A DNA stretch of 64,000 nucleotides from Viridibacillus sp050279675 (GCF_050279675.1 NZ_JBNNUK010000004.1:1-64000), one strand, 5' to 3'; shown: positions 17,905-26,222, counted from the first letter of the stretch. Numbers and translations are program-made. The notes: generated from the sequence alone by a model not told the origin.

Positions 17905-18466
17905 AATGTTGGTCGATCGGTTCTTTAGGAAGATCATTACTTAGTTCGCAATATTTCCCGAACACTCGTACTAATTCTTGTAATCGTTCAAGAACATTTT
18001 CATCGATAATGTTGTTGTCTTTATCAAAGTGACTAGCATGTGTGTAGACGTAGTTTGGAGTTACGAGTGCACGGAAGTAGTCGAGGATTGGTTTTAGTTG
18101 GTTTTCAACAACTAGGTGATGTTGTTGTGTACCTCCATTAGCTACAATTGAAACCGGTTTGTAGCGCAAAGCTTTAGGATGTAGAAAATCAAACGCATTT
18201 TTTAATACACCTGGAATTGATCCTTGGAAAATAGGTGTAGCTAAAATATAACCATCTGCTTCCTCGAATTTTTTCACAAGTGTTTTCATATCATCATTAT
18301 ATTGATCAAATGGACGTCCATCGACAAATTGATGTTCGAAGTCCGCTAGATGTAATAACTCTAGCTCTAGGCTACCATCAAATTCTTTAATATATGTCTC
18401 TATTTGTTTTAAAATTGCACCTGTTTTTCTGCCGATAATTGTTCCGTCTACAAGTAAAATCTTCAT
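17903..18466 (-). CDS. NAD(P)H-dependent FMN reductase / flavodoxin-fold protein
   Basis: 187-aa flavodoxin-like protein. It opens with a beta-strand and phosphate-binding loop (ILLVDGTIIGRKTG), has the conserved ATPIFQGSIPGVLKNAFDFL segment that packs on FMN, and a glycine-rich loop VANGGTQQHH. It should reduce FMN or a quinone/azo-type substrate with NAD(P)H; the substrate is not known. GGAGGTAA before ATG 18466 decides the start over an in-frame ATG five codons upstream. It is monocistronic with its own terminator. Confidence 0.83.
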   Translation of the reverse strand: MKILLVDGTIIGRKTGAILKQIETYIKEFDGSLELELLHLADFEHQFVDGRPFDQYNDDMKTLVKKFEEADGYILATPIFQGSIPGVLKNAFDFLHPKALRYKPVSIVANGGTQQHHLVVENQLKPILDYFRALVTPNYVYTHASHFDKDNNIIDENVLERLQELVRVFGKYCELSNDLPKEPIDQH

Positions 18467-18686
18467 AGATGTTACCTCCAATTCAAAATTCCTACCGTTA
18501 TTGTAACAAATGCAGATTCGTTATATAAGGTGACAAGCACCATTTCGACACAATTTCAGTCTTTAGACGGAACAGAAAACTACATTTTTCCCCAAACATA
18601 GTAAACCACAATACTTTAGCAAGATGGTTTACTATGAAAATTATTTTTAGACAAAAATATAAACTCTCATCAACTGTTTTTATATT

Positions 18687-19487
18687 TTATGGTCTATCAT
18701 TTAACGGTTTATCTATTTTTTCCTCTTCTAGTATTTCCTTTTCGATGAAAATATCTTGACGTTTCTCCCAATTAAAGATAAGTTCTTCGTCGATTATTTC
18801 TTCATGATCATCAACTAATATATCTGTTTTTCCAATCATTGAAATTTCTGCAGATTCAAATACCCTTACCTTTTGATTTGTATTTTTTATAGCTACATTA
18901 TACATAGCTTTTGCTAATGTATTGGCAGAAATAGCACGGTATTTATTAAGAGGACCAATGAATATAGGATTCAAGATATTCATCAAAGCTCCACTAATTT
19001 TCTCTGCTGGACGTACTTCCTCACGATTCCCCAACAATAACGATGGTCTAAAAACCGATAATTGAGGTAATTCCAGTGCAATTAAATTATGTTCCATTTT
19101 TCCTTTTACTTGATTGTAATAGAATTTAGAAGTTTCATTTGCACCCATAGCTGAAATAACAAGTACATGCGGAATACCACATTTTTTTGCTATCGATGCT
19201 ATATTTACTGGATATTCAAGATCAACTTTTTCAAACATAGCCTTTGAACCCGCCTTTTTACGTGTAGTACCTAGGCAGCAATAAAGTTCATGTGCAAATT
19301 TGAAATCTGTTTCTTCCAATTGATCGAACTGACGAATTTTCACAACAAGTTTTGGATGTTTAAAATTCAATGCACGGCGAGCAATTACCGTAATCTCCGC
19401 GTACTCTTCACTCTCGCAAAGGACTTGGACAAGCTCCTGTCCTGTCAAACCAGTTGCTCCAACAACAATTGCTGAACGCATCAACAT
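18687..19487 (-). CDS. NAD(P)-binding Rossmann protein (HTATIP2/atypical SDR-like)
   Basis: 266-aa atypical short-chain dehydrogenase-like protein. VGATGLTGQELVQVL at residues 8-22 is the dinucleotide-binding loop; ELYCCLGTTRKKAGSKAMF and KVDLEYPVNIASIAKKCGI are typical of the HTATIP2/YwnB-type branch; FRPSLLLGNREE follows. The acidic C-terminal tail (EKEILEEEKID) looks disordered. The substrate is unknown. GGAC about 11 nt before ATG 19487 gives a weak start signal, and ATG 19481 is possible. Confidence 0.72.
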   Translation of the reverse strand: MLMRSAIVVGATGLTGQELVQVLCESEEYAEITVIARRALNFKHPKLVVKIRQFDQLEETDFKFAHELYCCLGTTRKKAGSKAMFEKVDLEYPVNIASIAKKCGIPHVLVISAMGANETSKFYYNQVKGKMEHNLIALELPQLSVFRPSLLLGNREEVRPAEKISGALMNILNPIFIGPLNKYRAISANTLAKAMYNVAIKNTNQKVRVFESAEISMIGKTDILVDDHEEIIDEELIFNWEKRQDIFIEKEILEEEKIDKPLNDRP

Positions 19488-19633
19488 AACTGTTCACGTC
19501 CTTTCCTAATCTATATACCGTCCAAAAATACGTATAGTTTAGCCTGTGTATCTAATATTCTAGTGATTTTACAGACATAATCATTAATTTCCCACCATAA
19601 AGTAGATAGATAAGTTGAAAGGATGGGATTTAA

Positions 19634-20713
19634 ATGACTAATAACCAAACAGAAAATCATTCTAAAAAAACGATTGCATTTGCAGTTGAAGTTTCATCAC
19701 ATAATGACCTATACCCCGTTGAAAGAATCGCGACACTTGTTAAGATGTTCAGTGATGAAAAAATTCTCATTTTCATTAAGCAACCTTCTGAGTTAGCGTT
19801 GAAAAAGCTAGCAGCGACAGGAATAGAGCCTATTTCTTACCGCGATCAAAAACAGTTGCTTCAATATATATCTAAATTAAAGCCTGATTTACTTGTACGT
19901 GATGGCATAAATACAGAACTCGAAGATACGGAGAAAATAAAAGAAATTGTCCCTACTCTCGTTCATTTTGATGATTTTGGTGAAGGTGGTAAAGCAGCCG
20001 ATTGCGTGTTGCATACACTTTATAGAGAAATCCGTGAAAAAGTAGATCCTCATTACTTAACTGGTCCATCTTCATTTGTTGTACCTGAAAAAATCGCAGC
20101 CATTACTTCTACTGAAGATGAAGGAGAAAGACCTCATATTGTCGTTGTATATGAAGGTAGTGATCCGGAAAATTTAACATATCGGACTATGCGCCACTTA
20201 ATGCAGCTACAAATTCCTGTACGTATCTCTGTATTAGTAGATCCTTCGTACGCAAATGATATAGATGAATTGAAGATGATGGCTTTAAGTCGCAGGAATA
20301 TTACTGTTATACAAGCTGCTGATATGCTGGAAACCCTACTTTCTCAAGCACAAATTGTCATTTGTTCAGCAAGTTATACCCCTTATAAAGTTGCAGTTGT
20401 AGGTATCCCTTGTATCGTCATCTCTCAAAACGAAACAGAAATTATGCATGCATTCCCTCGTGATCAAAATGGTTTTATTCAACTTGGAAGTGGTCGCAAA
20501 TTAAAACAATCTCACTTGCAAAATGCTGTTATGGAACTTCTTTTGCATGAAGCACGTCGCGACCGCGCCATTAGAAACCAAAAAAAGCTCGATCTACAAA
20601 GTAACAACCATTATATCTATTCCATGCTCATTAATTTTGCGCACAGAACACCAAAAGCACAGGCTTTTTTAGTACAAGATCACACCAAGAAAACGCCACG
20701 TATGATACAATAA
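19634..20713 (+). CDS. SpsG/PseG-like GT-B fold protein
   Basis: 359-aa protein with two Rossmann-like halves. The first ends with a loop typical of SpsG/PseG-type proteins (PTLVHFDDFGEGGKAADCVL, about residues 107-126). The second has IVICSASYTPYKVAVVGIPCIVIS, matching the donor-binding glycine/alanine stretch of PseG-like hydrolases and glycosyltransferases. It may process a nucleotide sugar for spore coat or surface polysaccharide, but no sugar genes are nearby, so this is family inference. GAAAGGATGGG precedes ATG 19634. Confidence 0.55.
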   Translation: MTNNQTENHSKKTIAFAVEVSSHNDLYPVERIATLVKMFSDEKILIFIKQPSELALKKLAATGIEPISYRDQKQLLQYISKLKPDLLVRDGINTELEDTEKIKEIVPTLVHFDDFGEGGKAADCVLHTLYREIREKVDPHYLTGPSSFVVPEKIAAITSTEDEGERPHIVVVYEGSDPENLTYRTMRHLMQLQIPVRISVLVDPSYANDIDELKMMALSRRNITVIQAADMLETLLSQAQIVICSASYTPYKVAVVGIPCIVISQNETEIMHAFPRDQNGFIQLGSGRKLKQSHLQNAVMELLLHEARRDRAIRNQKKLDLQSNNHYIYSMLINFAHRTPKAQAFLVQDHTKKTPRMIQ

Positions 20714-20793
20714 TAAAAAAGCTGTGTTGAAATTTGGCTCAGTTCCAGAATTCGACATGGTAATAGTCGAAATCTATTTAAAGGAGTATTTTC

Positions 20794-20982
20794 ATGCCTA
20801 CTAAAGCCGAAATAGAATACCAAATATTAGAACTAAAAAGCGACTACATCCGTCATCAAGGTGACATCGAAAAACTCGATTCAATCGGGAACGGATCAGC
20901 TGTCGAGCAGGCCGAACAACGCCTAAAAGACATGGAACAACAACTAGCCGAATTGAACAAACAACTCGCAGCGTTGTCATAA
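20794..20982 (+). CDS. SE1832-type small coiled-coil protein
   Basis: 62-aa, strongly charged, fully helical protein with a heptad-like pattern (EQRLKDMEQQLAELNKQLA). It resembles the short SE1832 family of Firmicutes, whose function is unknown. AAAGGAG precedes ATG 20794. Its stop codon lies inside the loop of a terminator, so the reading frame ends almost at the transcript end. A structured repeat element begins right after. Confidence 0.75.
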   Translation: MPTKAEIEYQILELKSDYIRHQGDIEKLDSIGNGSAVEQAEQRLKDMEQQLAELNKQLAALS

Positions 20983-20997
20983 CTGCGGGTTTTTTTA
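20965..20997 (+). terminator. Terminator overlapping the stop codon
   Basis: CTCGCAG (20965-20971) pairs with CTGCGGG (20983-20989), followed by eight T residues; the TAA stop of the small protein is in the loop. Confidence 0.75.
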
Positions 20998-21002
20998 TTG
21001 TA

Positions 21003-21200
21003 AATGCTAATGGCGCTCGTTCAGTGGAAGATAGCCTAAGTTCGCCACGTCCTGTGGCAACGGCTACCTGACCAACATCCTGTTACCGGACAAGCACTCG
21101 AACTTTCAAAACGAAATATCTTTTAATTTTCGACCGAGAAATTGGAAGTGACCTTAAGAGGCTGGCCAAGTTCGCGACGTCCTGTCGCAACTTTTGCATG
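21003..21200 (+). repeat. Structured dispersed repeat, diverged copy
   Basis: Begins AAATGCTAATGG after the preceding gene's terminator. It contains the family core GGACAAGCACT...ATCTTTTAATTTTCGACCGAG...GGAAGTGACC...GAGGCTGGCC seen behind metQ and after 22900. AGCCT/AGGCT replaces the AGACT/AGTCT pair of the metQ copies, so pairing is kept. It also carries two extra hairpins, GTTCGCCAC-gtcct-GTGGCAAC and GTTCGCGAC-gtcct-GTCGCAAC, themselves a compensated pair. No protein-coding potential is seen. Confidence 0.75.
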
Positions 21201-21212
21201 ATCAAAATTCTA

Positions 21213-21319
21213 TTGACCCAAAATCAAACTACTAACTATAACAAGAAATACGACTCGCCACGTTTACAATTATATGTTGGAAAACGAATATTTACTTACA
21301 AAGCGCAGCTGTCGTATTT
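21213..21319 (+). promoter_or_regulatory. Promoter and leader inverted repeat of yfmM
   Basis: TTGACC (21213-21218), an 18-bp spacer and TATAAC (21237-21242) form a plausible sigma-A promoter. The expected 5' end of the transcript carries AAATACGAC (21246-21254), which can pair with GTCGTATTT (21311-21319) immediately before the TGGAGG ribosome-binding site. The closed leader could lower initiation or act as an attenuator (a few T residues follow). No leader peptide was recognised. Confidence 0.5.
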
Positions 21320-21337
21320 TATATGGAGGACAAAATA

Positions 21338-22900
21338 ATGAGCATTTTAACAGTTGAAAATCTTGCCCATACATTCGGCGACCGTACACTTTTTAAAGAT
21401 GTATCGTTCCGCATCGTAGAAGGCGAACATGTTGGTCTTGTTGGAGCCAATGGTGTAGGAAAATCTACATTAATGAGTATCATCACGGGACAACTAATCC
21501 ATGACCAAGGCAAAGTTGAATGGTTACCGAACACACATTACGGTTATTTGGATCAGCATACTGTGTTAACACCAGGTAAAACGATGCGCGAAACTTTACG
21601 CGATGCCTTTTTACCGCTTTACCAAAAAGAAGCTGAGATGAACGAAATCACAGGTAAAATGGCTGAAGCAACACCAGAAGAGCTAGAAGAATTATTAGAA
21701 CAAATGGCTGAAATTCAAGACGCTTTAGATGCTGGAGATTTTTATACATTAGATATGAAAATTGAAGAAGTTGCGCGTGGACTTGGTCTAGATGCAATTG
21801 GCCTTGAGCGTGATGTAACAGCTCTTTCTGGTGGTCAACGTACAAAATTATTACTTGCGAAGCTTCTATTAGAAAAGCCAAAAGTTTTATTACTTGATGA
21901 GCCTACAAACTACTTGGATGAAGAGCATGTTACTTGGCTTTCAAATTATTTAAAAGGATACCCACATGCATTCTTCTTAATTTCACATGATACAGAATTT
22001 ATGAATGGCGTTGTCGATGTTATTTTCCAATTAGAATTTTCAAAACTAACTCGCTACACTGCCACTTACGAAAAGTTCTTAGAACTAGCTGAAATTAACA
22101 AGCGTCAACATATTGATGCTTATGAAAAACAACAAGAGTTTATTAAAAAACAAGAAGGTTTTATCGCAAAAAATAAAGCACGATATTCTACAACTGGACG
22201 AGCTAAATCACGCCAAAAACAATTGGATCGCATGGAACGTATTGACCGTCCAGAAACAGCTGCAAAACCAAAATTCAACTTTAAAGAATCACGTAGCTCA
22301 GGTCGTTACGTCGTAGAAGCTGAAAATCTATTAATTGGCTACGACAAGGACAAGCCATTATTACCACCACTTACTTTCGAAATCGAACGTGGTGAAAAAA
22401 TTGCCCTTGTTGGTATGAATGGTGTTGGTAAGTCAACACTATTAAAAACAATGCTTGGCAAAGTCCAACCTCTTGGTGGTAAAGTAACACGTGGTGACTT
22501 CCTCTTCCCTTCTTATTTTGAACAAGAAGTTAAAGCGGGGAACATTACACCTATTGAAGACGTTTGGAATGCGTATCCAAGTTTAGAGCAAAGCCAAATA
22601 CGTGCCATTCTAGCATCTACTGGTTTGAAAAACGAGCACATTTCACGTCCATTAAACCAACTTAGTGGTGGAGAACAAGCAAAAGTTCGTATTTGTAAAT
22701 TAATGATGGATGAAAGTAACTGGATGCTATTCGATGAACCGACAAACCACTTAGACGTTCATGCAAAAGAAGAACTAAAACGTGCTATGAAAGAATACAA
22801 AGGCACAATCATCCTAGTCAGCCACGAACCTGAATTTTACGAAGGTCTAGTAACAAAAATATGGGACGTAGCAGAATGGTTCTCAACTGGACATCAATAA
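21338..22900 (+). CDS. yfmM: ABC-F family ATPase, YfmM-like
   Basis: 520-aa soluble protein with two ABC domains and no membrane segment. Domain 1: Walker A GANGVGKST (about 37), signature LSGGQRTKLL, Walker B VLLLDEPTNYLDE. Domain 2: Walker A GMNGVGKST, signature LSGGEQAKV, Walker B WMLFDEPTNHLD. The charged linker rich in Lys, Arg and Gln (about 245-320) is the P-site tRNA interaction motif region of ABC-F translation factors. It probably acts on stalled ribosomes. ATG 21338 is chosen because TGGAGGAC lies 7 nt upstream, overlapping an earlier in-frame ATG. Confidence 0.85.
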   Translation: MSILTVENLAHTFGDRTLFKDVSFRIVEGEHVGLVGANGVGKSTLMSIITGQLIHDQGKVEWLPNTHYGYLDQHTVLTPGKTMRETLRDAFLPLYQKEAEMNEITGKMAEATPEELEELLEQMAEIQDALDAGDFYTLDMKIEEVARGLGLDAIGLERDVTALSGGQRTKLLLAKLLLEKPKVLLLDEPTNYLDEEHVTWLSNYLKGYPHAFFLISHDTEFMNGVVDVIFQLEFSKLTRYTATYEKFLELAEINKRQHIDAYEKQQEFIKKQEGFIAKNKARYSTTGRAKSRQKQLDRMERIDRPETAAKPKFNFKESRSSGRYVVEAENLLIGYDKDKPLLPPLTFEIERGEKIALVGMNGVGKSTLLKTMLGKVQPLGGKVTRGDFLFPSYFEQEVKAGNITPIEDVWNAYPSLEQSQIRAILASTGLKNEHISRPLNQLSGGEQAKVRICKLMMDESNWMLFDEPTNHLDVHAKEELKRAMKEYKGTIILVSHEPEFYEGLVTKIWDVAEWFSTGHQ

Positions 22901-22901
22901 C

Positions 22902-23030
22902 TAAATGCTGTTGCGGCCCGCTCAGCCCCGACAAGCACTGGAACTTTCGAATCGAAAATATCTTTTCAATTTTCGACCGAGAAAATGGAAGTGACCTCGA
23001 GGGGCTGGCCGCTGAAGCTGGATATCTATC
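22902..23030 (+). repeat. Structured dispersed repeat, single copy
   Basis: Begins TAAATGCTG two bases after the yfmM stop and follows the 130-bp metQ unit base by base in outline. The stems are preserved with compensatory changes: GCGGCC/GGCCGC for AGTGGCC/GGCCACT, AGCCCC/GGGGCT for AGACT/AGTCT, and CGAAAAT/ATTTTCG for TTGAAAAC/GTTTTCAA. It ends with GAAGCTGGATATCT like the metQ units. The orientation relative to the preceding gene is the same. Confidence 0.85.
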
Positions 23031-23061
23031 TAAAGCTGTTGGCGCTCATTCAGACTCGACA

Positions 23062-23134
23062 GGCGTTGGAGGGCTCGAACACAAGACGCTTTTTGTCTTG
23101 TGCCGAGACTGAAACGATTTGAAAGTCTAACGCC
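23062..23134 (+). repeat. Long hairpin GGCGTT...AACGCC
   Basis: Outer arms GGCGTT (23062-23067) and AACGCC (23129-23134) enclose an inner perfect hairpin CACAAGAC/GTCTTGTG (23080-23087 and 23095-23102). A flanking AGACT/AGTCT pair is also possible. It follows directly on the structured repeat copy and may be another member or module of the same class. No coding potential is seen in 22901-23276. Confidence 0.5.
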
Positions 23135-23159
23135 TGAAGTTTAATATTTCTCTAAAAAC

Positions 23160-23187
23160 TAAAACTCCGCTTTTGCGGAGTTTTTTC
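23160..23187 (+). terminator. Rho-independent terminator
   Basis: AAACTCCGC/GCGGAGTTT stem with a TTTT loop and a T-run; ends transcription coming from yfmM. Confidence 0.85.
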
Positions 23188-23276
23188 AAATCCTATACAT
23201 TTGCCATGGTTTCGTAGATATCCCTTGAAATCAGCAACATATCGTGTAAAAATTATTATGAGGAAGGTGGTTTTTT

Positions 23277-24164
23277 ATGGATTCAGACAAGAAAGCTAAA
23301 ATAGTACAGAGGAAAAAAAATAAACTTAAGAAATATGCAATCAAACTTTTCTTTTTAACAATAGGAGCACTTATCATGGCTGTTGGGCTGGAAATGGTAC
23401 TTATCCCAAACAACTTGATTGATGGTGGCGTCACGGGTATTGCCATTATGGCCTCTCACCTTACAAATCTTTCACTAGGGTTATTCCTATTCCTCTTTAA
23501 CTTACCATTTCTATATTTAGGCTATAAACAAATTGGCCGTACATTTGCCTTTTCTGTCGCTTATGGTATTGTCGTTTTATCAATAGCTACTTCATTTATG
23601 CATAATTCATCAGCATTCACAAATGATACTCTATTAGCTACGGTTCTGGGTGGTATATTACTAGGTATCGGTGTTGGGATTGCAATTAGAGCTGGCGGTT
23701 GCTTAGATGGCAGTGAAACATTAGCCATCTTATTTAATAAAAAGTTACCCTTCTCTGTAGGACAAATTATTTTATTCATGAACTTATTTATTTTAGGTAG
23801 TGCAGGATTAGTATTCGGTTTTGATCGTGCTATGTATTCGCTTATTTCATATTTCATTGCATTCAAAACAATTGACCTTGTTTCCGAAGGCTTGAATCAA
23901 ACGAAGTCTATTTGGATTATTAGTGATGAAGCGGATGAAATTGGAGATCAAATTATGGCTCGTTTAGGTCGCGGTATTACGTACTTAAATGGACAAGGTG
24001 GCTATTCAAAAGATGATAAACAAGTGATTTTCTGTGTTATCAGCCGTTTAGAAGAAGCTAAATTAAAAAATATTGTAGAAGACGTTGATCCATCAGCATT
24101 TCTTGCTTTCAGTAATATGACTGAAATTCAAGGCGGAAACTTTAAGAAAAAAGATGTTCACTAA
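23277..24164 (+). CDS. YitT-family membrane protein (DUF161/DUF2179)
   Basis: 295-aa protein. A basic N-terminus is followed by about five membrane helices with GALIMAVGLEMVLIPNNLID and IRAGGCLDGSETLAILFNKK, typical of the YitT family. The C-terminal 80 residues form the cytoplasmic DUF2179 domain (RGITYLNGQGGYSKDDKQVI). Function is unknown in the family. The start follows GAGGAAGGTGG. Several paralogues are normal in Bacillus; this one is monocistronic. Confidence 0.85.
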   Translation: MDSDKKAKIVQRKKNKLKKYAIKLFFLTIGALIMAVGLEMVLIPNNLIDGGVTGIAIMASHLTNLSLGLFLFLFNLPFLYLGYKQIGRTFAFSVAYGIVVLSIATSFMHNSSAFTNDTLLATVLGGILLGIGVGIAIRAGGCLDGSETLAILFNKKLPFSVGQIILFMNLFILGSAGLVFGFDRAMYSLISYFIAFKTIDLVSEGLNQTKSIWIISDEADEIGDQIMARLGRGITYLNGQGGYSKDDKQVIFCVISRLEEAKLKNIVEDVDPSAFLAFSNMTEIQGGNFKKKDVH

Positions 24165-24298
24165 ATAACTCATACTTTCAAAATCCACTGGGCATAATTA
24201 GTACAGTGGATTTTTTTTATTTAGTAGCTACTATTTTTGTCGAAAATTCAAATTTTCTGCTTTAGACGTTAATTTAACTTTTTTTTATTCAAAAACCA

Positions 24299-24338
24299 TT
24301 GACTTATTTATATCTTACTTGTAAGATATAAGTATAAT
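24299..24338 (+). promoter_or_regulatory. Promoter with 24-bp palindromic operator before spx-like gene
   Basis: Perfect 11-bp arms TTATATCTTAC / GTAAGATATAA around TT span 24308-24331. A -35 TTGACT (24299-24304) spaced 17 bp from TAAGAT (24322-24327) puts the palindrome across the spacer and -10. A second TATAAT is at 24333-24338. The symmetry suits a MarR-family dimer, and a marR gene is the second gene of this operon, so autoregulation is likely (inference). Confidence 0.6.
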
Positions 24339-24365
24339 AATCAGTAGAGAAAGCGGGATAAATAG

Positions 24366-24770
24366 ATGGCTGTTACAATTTTCACTCAAACGAGCTGTAC
24401 ATCATCAAAAAAGGCTTTACAGTGGCTAAAGGAAAACAACATTTCTTTCACTGAAAAAAGAATTACCTCTGATCAGTTAACATTGCCTGAATTCAAATTG
24501 ATTTTAAGCATGACTGAAGATGGTACAGACGAAATTATTTCTACAAACTCTAAAGACTTCAAAAACTTAAATTGCGATATTAATCACCTTTCTATTCAAG
24601 AACTATATGATATTGTAAAGGATCATCCAAAAATGCTACGTAGCCCAATTTTGGTCGATGAAAAACGCCTACAAGTTGGCTATAATGATATGGATATTCG
24701 TCGTTTCATCCCACGCAAGGTGCGTGCTTATGAGCTTTATGAAATGCAACGCCTTTCACAAGAAGGCTGA
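24366..24770 (+). CDS. Spx-family regulator with CxxS motif
   Basis: 134-aa ArsC/Spx-fold protein. Spx binds the RNA polymerase alpha C-terminal domain and redirects transcription under thiol stress. The body is typical (SMTEDGTDEIISTNSKDFK, LVDEKRLQVGYNDMDIRRFI). The N-terminal redox motif, however, is C10-T-S-S13 where canonical Spx has CxxC, so a C10-C13 disulfide switch is not possible. The ribosome-binding site is weak. It is followed after 25 bp by a marR gene, in an operon behind a 24-bp palindrome. It is therefore best seen as an Spx paralogue, not the main Spx. Confidence 0.85.
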   Translation: MAVTIFTQTSCTSSKKALQWLKENNISFTEKRITSDQLTLPEFKLILSMTEDGTDEIISTNSKDFKNLNCDINHLSIQELYDIVKDHPKMLRSPILVDEKRLQVGYNDMDIRRFIPRKVRAYELYEMQRLSQEG

Positions 24771-24795
24771 ATGAAACATTTTGGAGATGAGTAAT

Positions 24796-25224
24796 ATGAA
24801 TGACGCTAGAAGAGAAAGCATTTCTTCACTATTTGAAGTAGTTGCTACTTTAGAGCGCAAATGGGCAAATGAATGGAATAGCCAGAACAGTCTAGGCTTT
24901 TCTAAAACGCATATTTTAATACTAGATCTTCTAAATAACGAAGGTCCAAAACGTCCTTCGGCTATCGCTGAAAAACTTCAAGTGACAACAGGTGGAGTAA
25001 CTGTTCTAACTAGCAAACTAATAAAAACTGGCCTTGTTAAAAAGACCCAAAATGAAACAGATCGTCGTGCATCGCAACTTGAAATTACAGATACTGGTAG
25101 AGAACTCCTGTCAAAGGCACATCGCCATGTAAATGAAATTATCGAAAAAATGTTTGGCATGCTCAGCGAAGAAGAAATTCATACGCTCAGTAAGATTTTC
25201 TCTAAATGCTTATTTGGTTCATAA
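24796..25224 (+). CDS. MarR-family transcriptional regulator
   Basis: 142-aa winged-helix protein. DNA-binding segment PSAIAEKLQVTTGGVTVLTSKL (about residues 52-73), wing with KKTQNETDRRASQLEITDTG, and flanking dimerisation helices. A single cysteine near the C-terminus (SKCLFGS) could be redox-active, but that is only a possibility. GGAGATG 7 nt before ATG 24796 decides the start. It shares the transcript with the Spx-like gene and probably binds the palindrome upstream of it. Confidence 0.87.
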   Translation: MNDARRESISSLFEVVATLERKWANEWNSQNSLGFSKTHILILDLLNNEGPKRPSAIAEKLQVTTGGVTVLTSKLIKTGLVKKTQNETDRRASQLEITDTGRELLSKAHRHVNEIIEKMFGMLSEEEIHTLSKIFSKCLFGS

Positions 25225-25225
25225 C

Positions 25226-25264
25226 AACCGCTAACATGAAATTATTGTGTTAGCGGTTTTATTT
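25226..25264 (+). terminator. Terminator of the spx-like/marR operon
   Basis: AACCGCTAACA/TGTTAGCGGTT stem with an 11-nt loop and a trailing T-rich tract, directly after the marR stop. Confidence 0.85.
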
Positions 25265-25319
25265 TGAGTAAAATAATGGTCATATCCTATAGTTGGCATA
25301 TCATACTTCCTACCATACC

Positions 25320-25350
25320 AAAATAGCTACCACATTTGGGTAGCTATTTT
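25320..25350 (-). terminator. Terminator of the sigma factor gene
   Basis: AAAATAGCTACC/GGTAGCTATTTT stem; lies about 80 bp past the sigma gene stop and is convergent with the marR operon. Confidence 0.7.
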
Positions 25351-25426
25351 CTTATATATTTACCGTTTTTCAAGGCGGCGATCTCTGTATAGATTGCCCG
25401 ACTTTTGATTAACGGACAACTATAGA

Positions 25427-25993
25427 TTAAGCAGGCATGATTGCCTCAACTGAAGATTGATCAGCCATCATCATATCTTTTAGACGTTGTTTCGCACGGA
25501 ATAAGCGAGATTTAACTGTACCGATTGAAACATTCATTAATTCTGCAATCTCAACAAGTGAGTATTGATTTACATAGAAATATACTAATGTCGTACGATA
25601 TATAGTATCTAATTTACCAATTTTATCTTGGACAATTTGAGCGATTGCATCTTGCTCAATAACTTCCTCAGTGGATAGTTCATTATTGGGAACCAAATCT
25701 AGTACAGGAACGTCTAAAGTATCAGGTTGGTTCATCATGTATTTACTACGACGAACACTTTTGCGATAACGGTCGCGGAAAGTGTTCATACAAATTGTAG
25801 TTAACCAAGCTTTGACATGATCTACGTCAGCTACATAAGATTCATAACGTACAACTTTTACCCATACTTCTTGCATTAAGTCCTCTGCCTCTGCTTTATT
25901 GCGAGTTAGTTTTAGACATAAATGATATATATAACGATTATATTCCTCATAAACTGTTTCAAGTGTTGTATTTGTATTTGTTTTTGTATTCAT
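25427..25993 (-). CDS. ECF-type RNA polymerase sigma factor
   Basis: 188-aa sigma-70 family factor with region 2 (ICLKLTRNKAEAEDLMQEVW-type segment, about residues 27-47, and AWLTTICMNTFRDRYRK) and region 4 (YSLVEIAELMNVSIGTVKSR, a complete helix-turn-helix at about 147-166). Regions 1 and 3 are absent, as in ECF sigmas. ATG 25993 is preferred because GGAGGT lies 7 nt upstream. No anti-sigma gene is adjacent, which is unusual for this class; the partner may be elsewhere or regulation may be transcriptional. A perfect TTACATTCATGTAA palindrome lies 90 bp upstream at 26083. Confidence 0.85.
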   Translation of the reverse strand: MNTKTNTNTTLETVYEEYNRYIYHLCLKLTRNKAEAEDLMQEVWVKVVRYESYVADVDHVKAWLTTICMNTFRDRYRKSVRRSKYMMNQPDTLDVPVLDLVPNNELSTEEVIEQDAIAQIVQDKIGKLDTIYRTTLVYFYVNQYSLVEIAELMNVSIGTVKSRLFRAKQRLKDMMMADQSSVEAIMPA

Positions 25994-26178
25994 TTTCATT
26001 ACCTCCGATTCGCGTCTTGCTTTGTTAAACCTATTGTCGCAAAAACAAACCTTTCACTCTATCGGATTCTCTTTCAATTTTATTACATTCATGTAAGGTT
26101 AGCAGTTAAGTCTTGTAATCTAGTCTTTAAAACATTGATTTATCAATACTCTAAAATGGTATTTTACATTACAAAAGA

Positions 26179-26212
26179 AAAATCCTACCCAATTTCCTGG
26201 ATAGGATTTTAT
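26179..26212 (-). terminator. Terminator of the CNNM-type gene
   Basis: AAAATCCTA...TAGGATTTT stem ending in T residues in the minus sense, located just after the stop of the transporter gene at 26223. Confidence 0.75.
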
Positions 26213-26222
26213 TCATTTTCAA

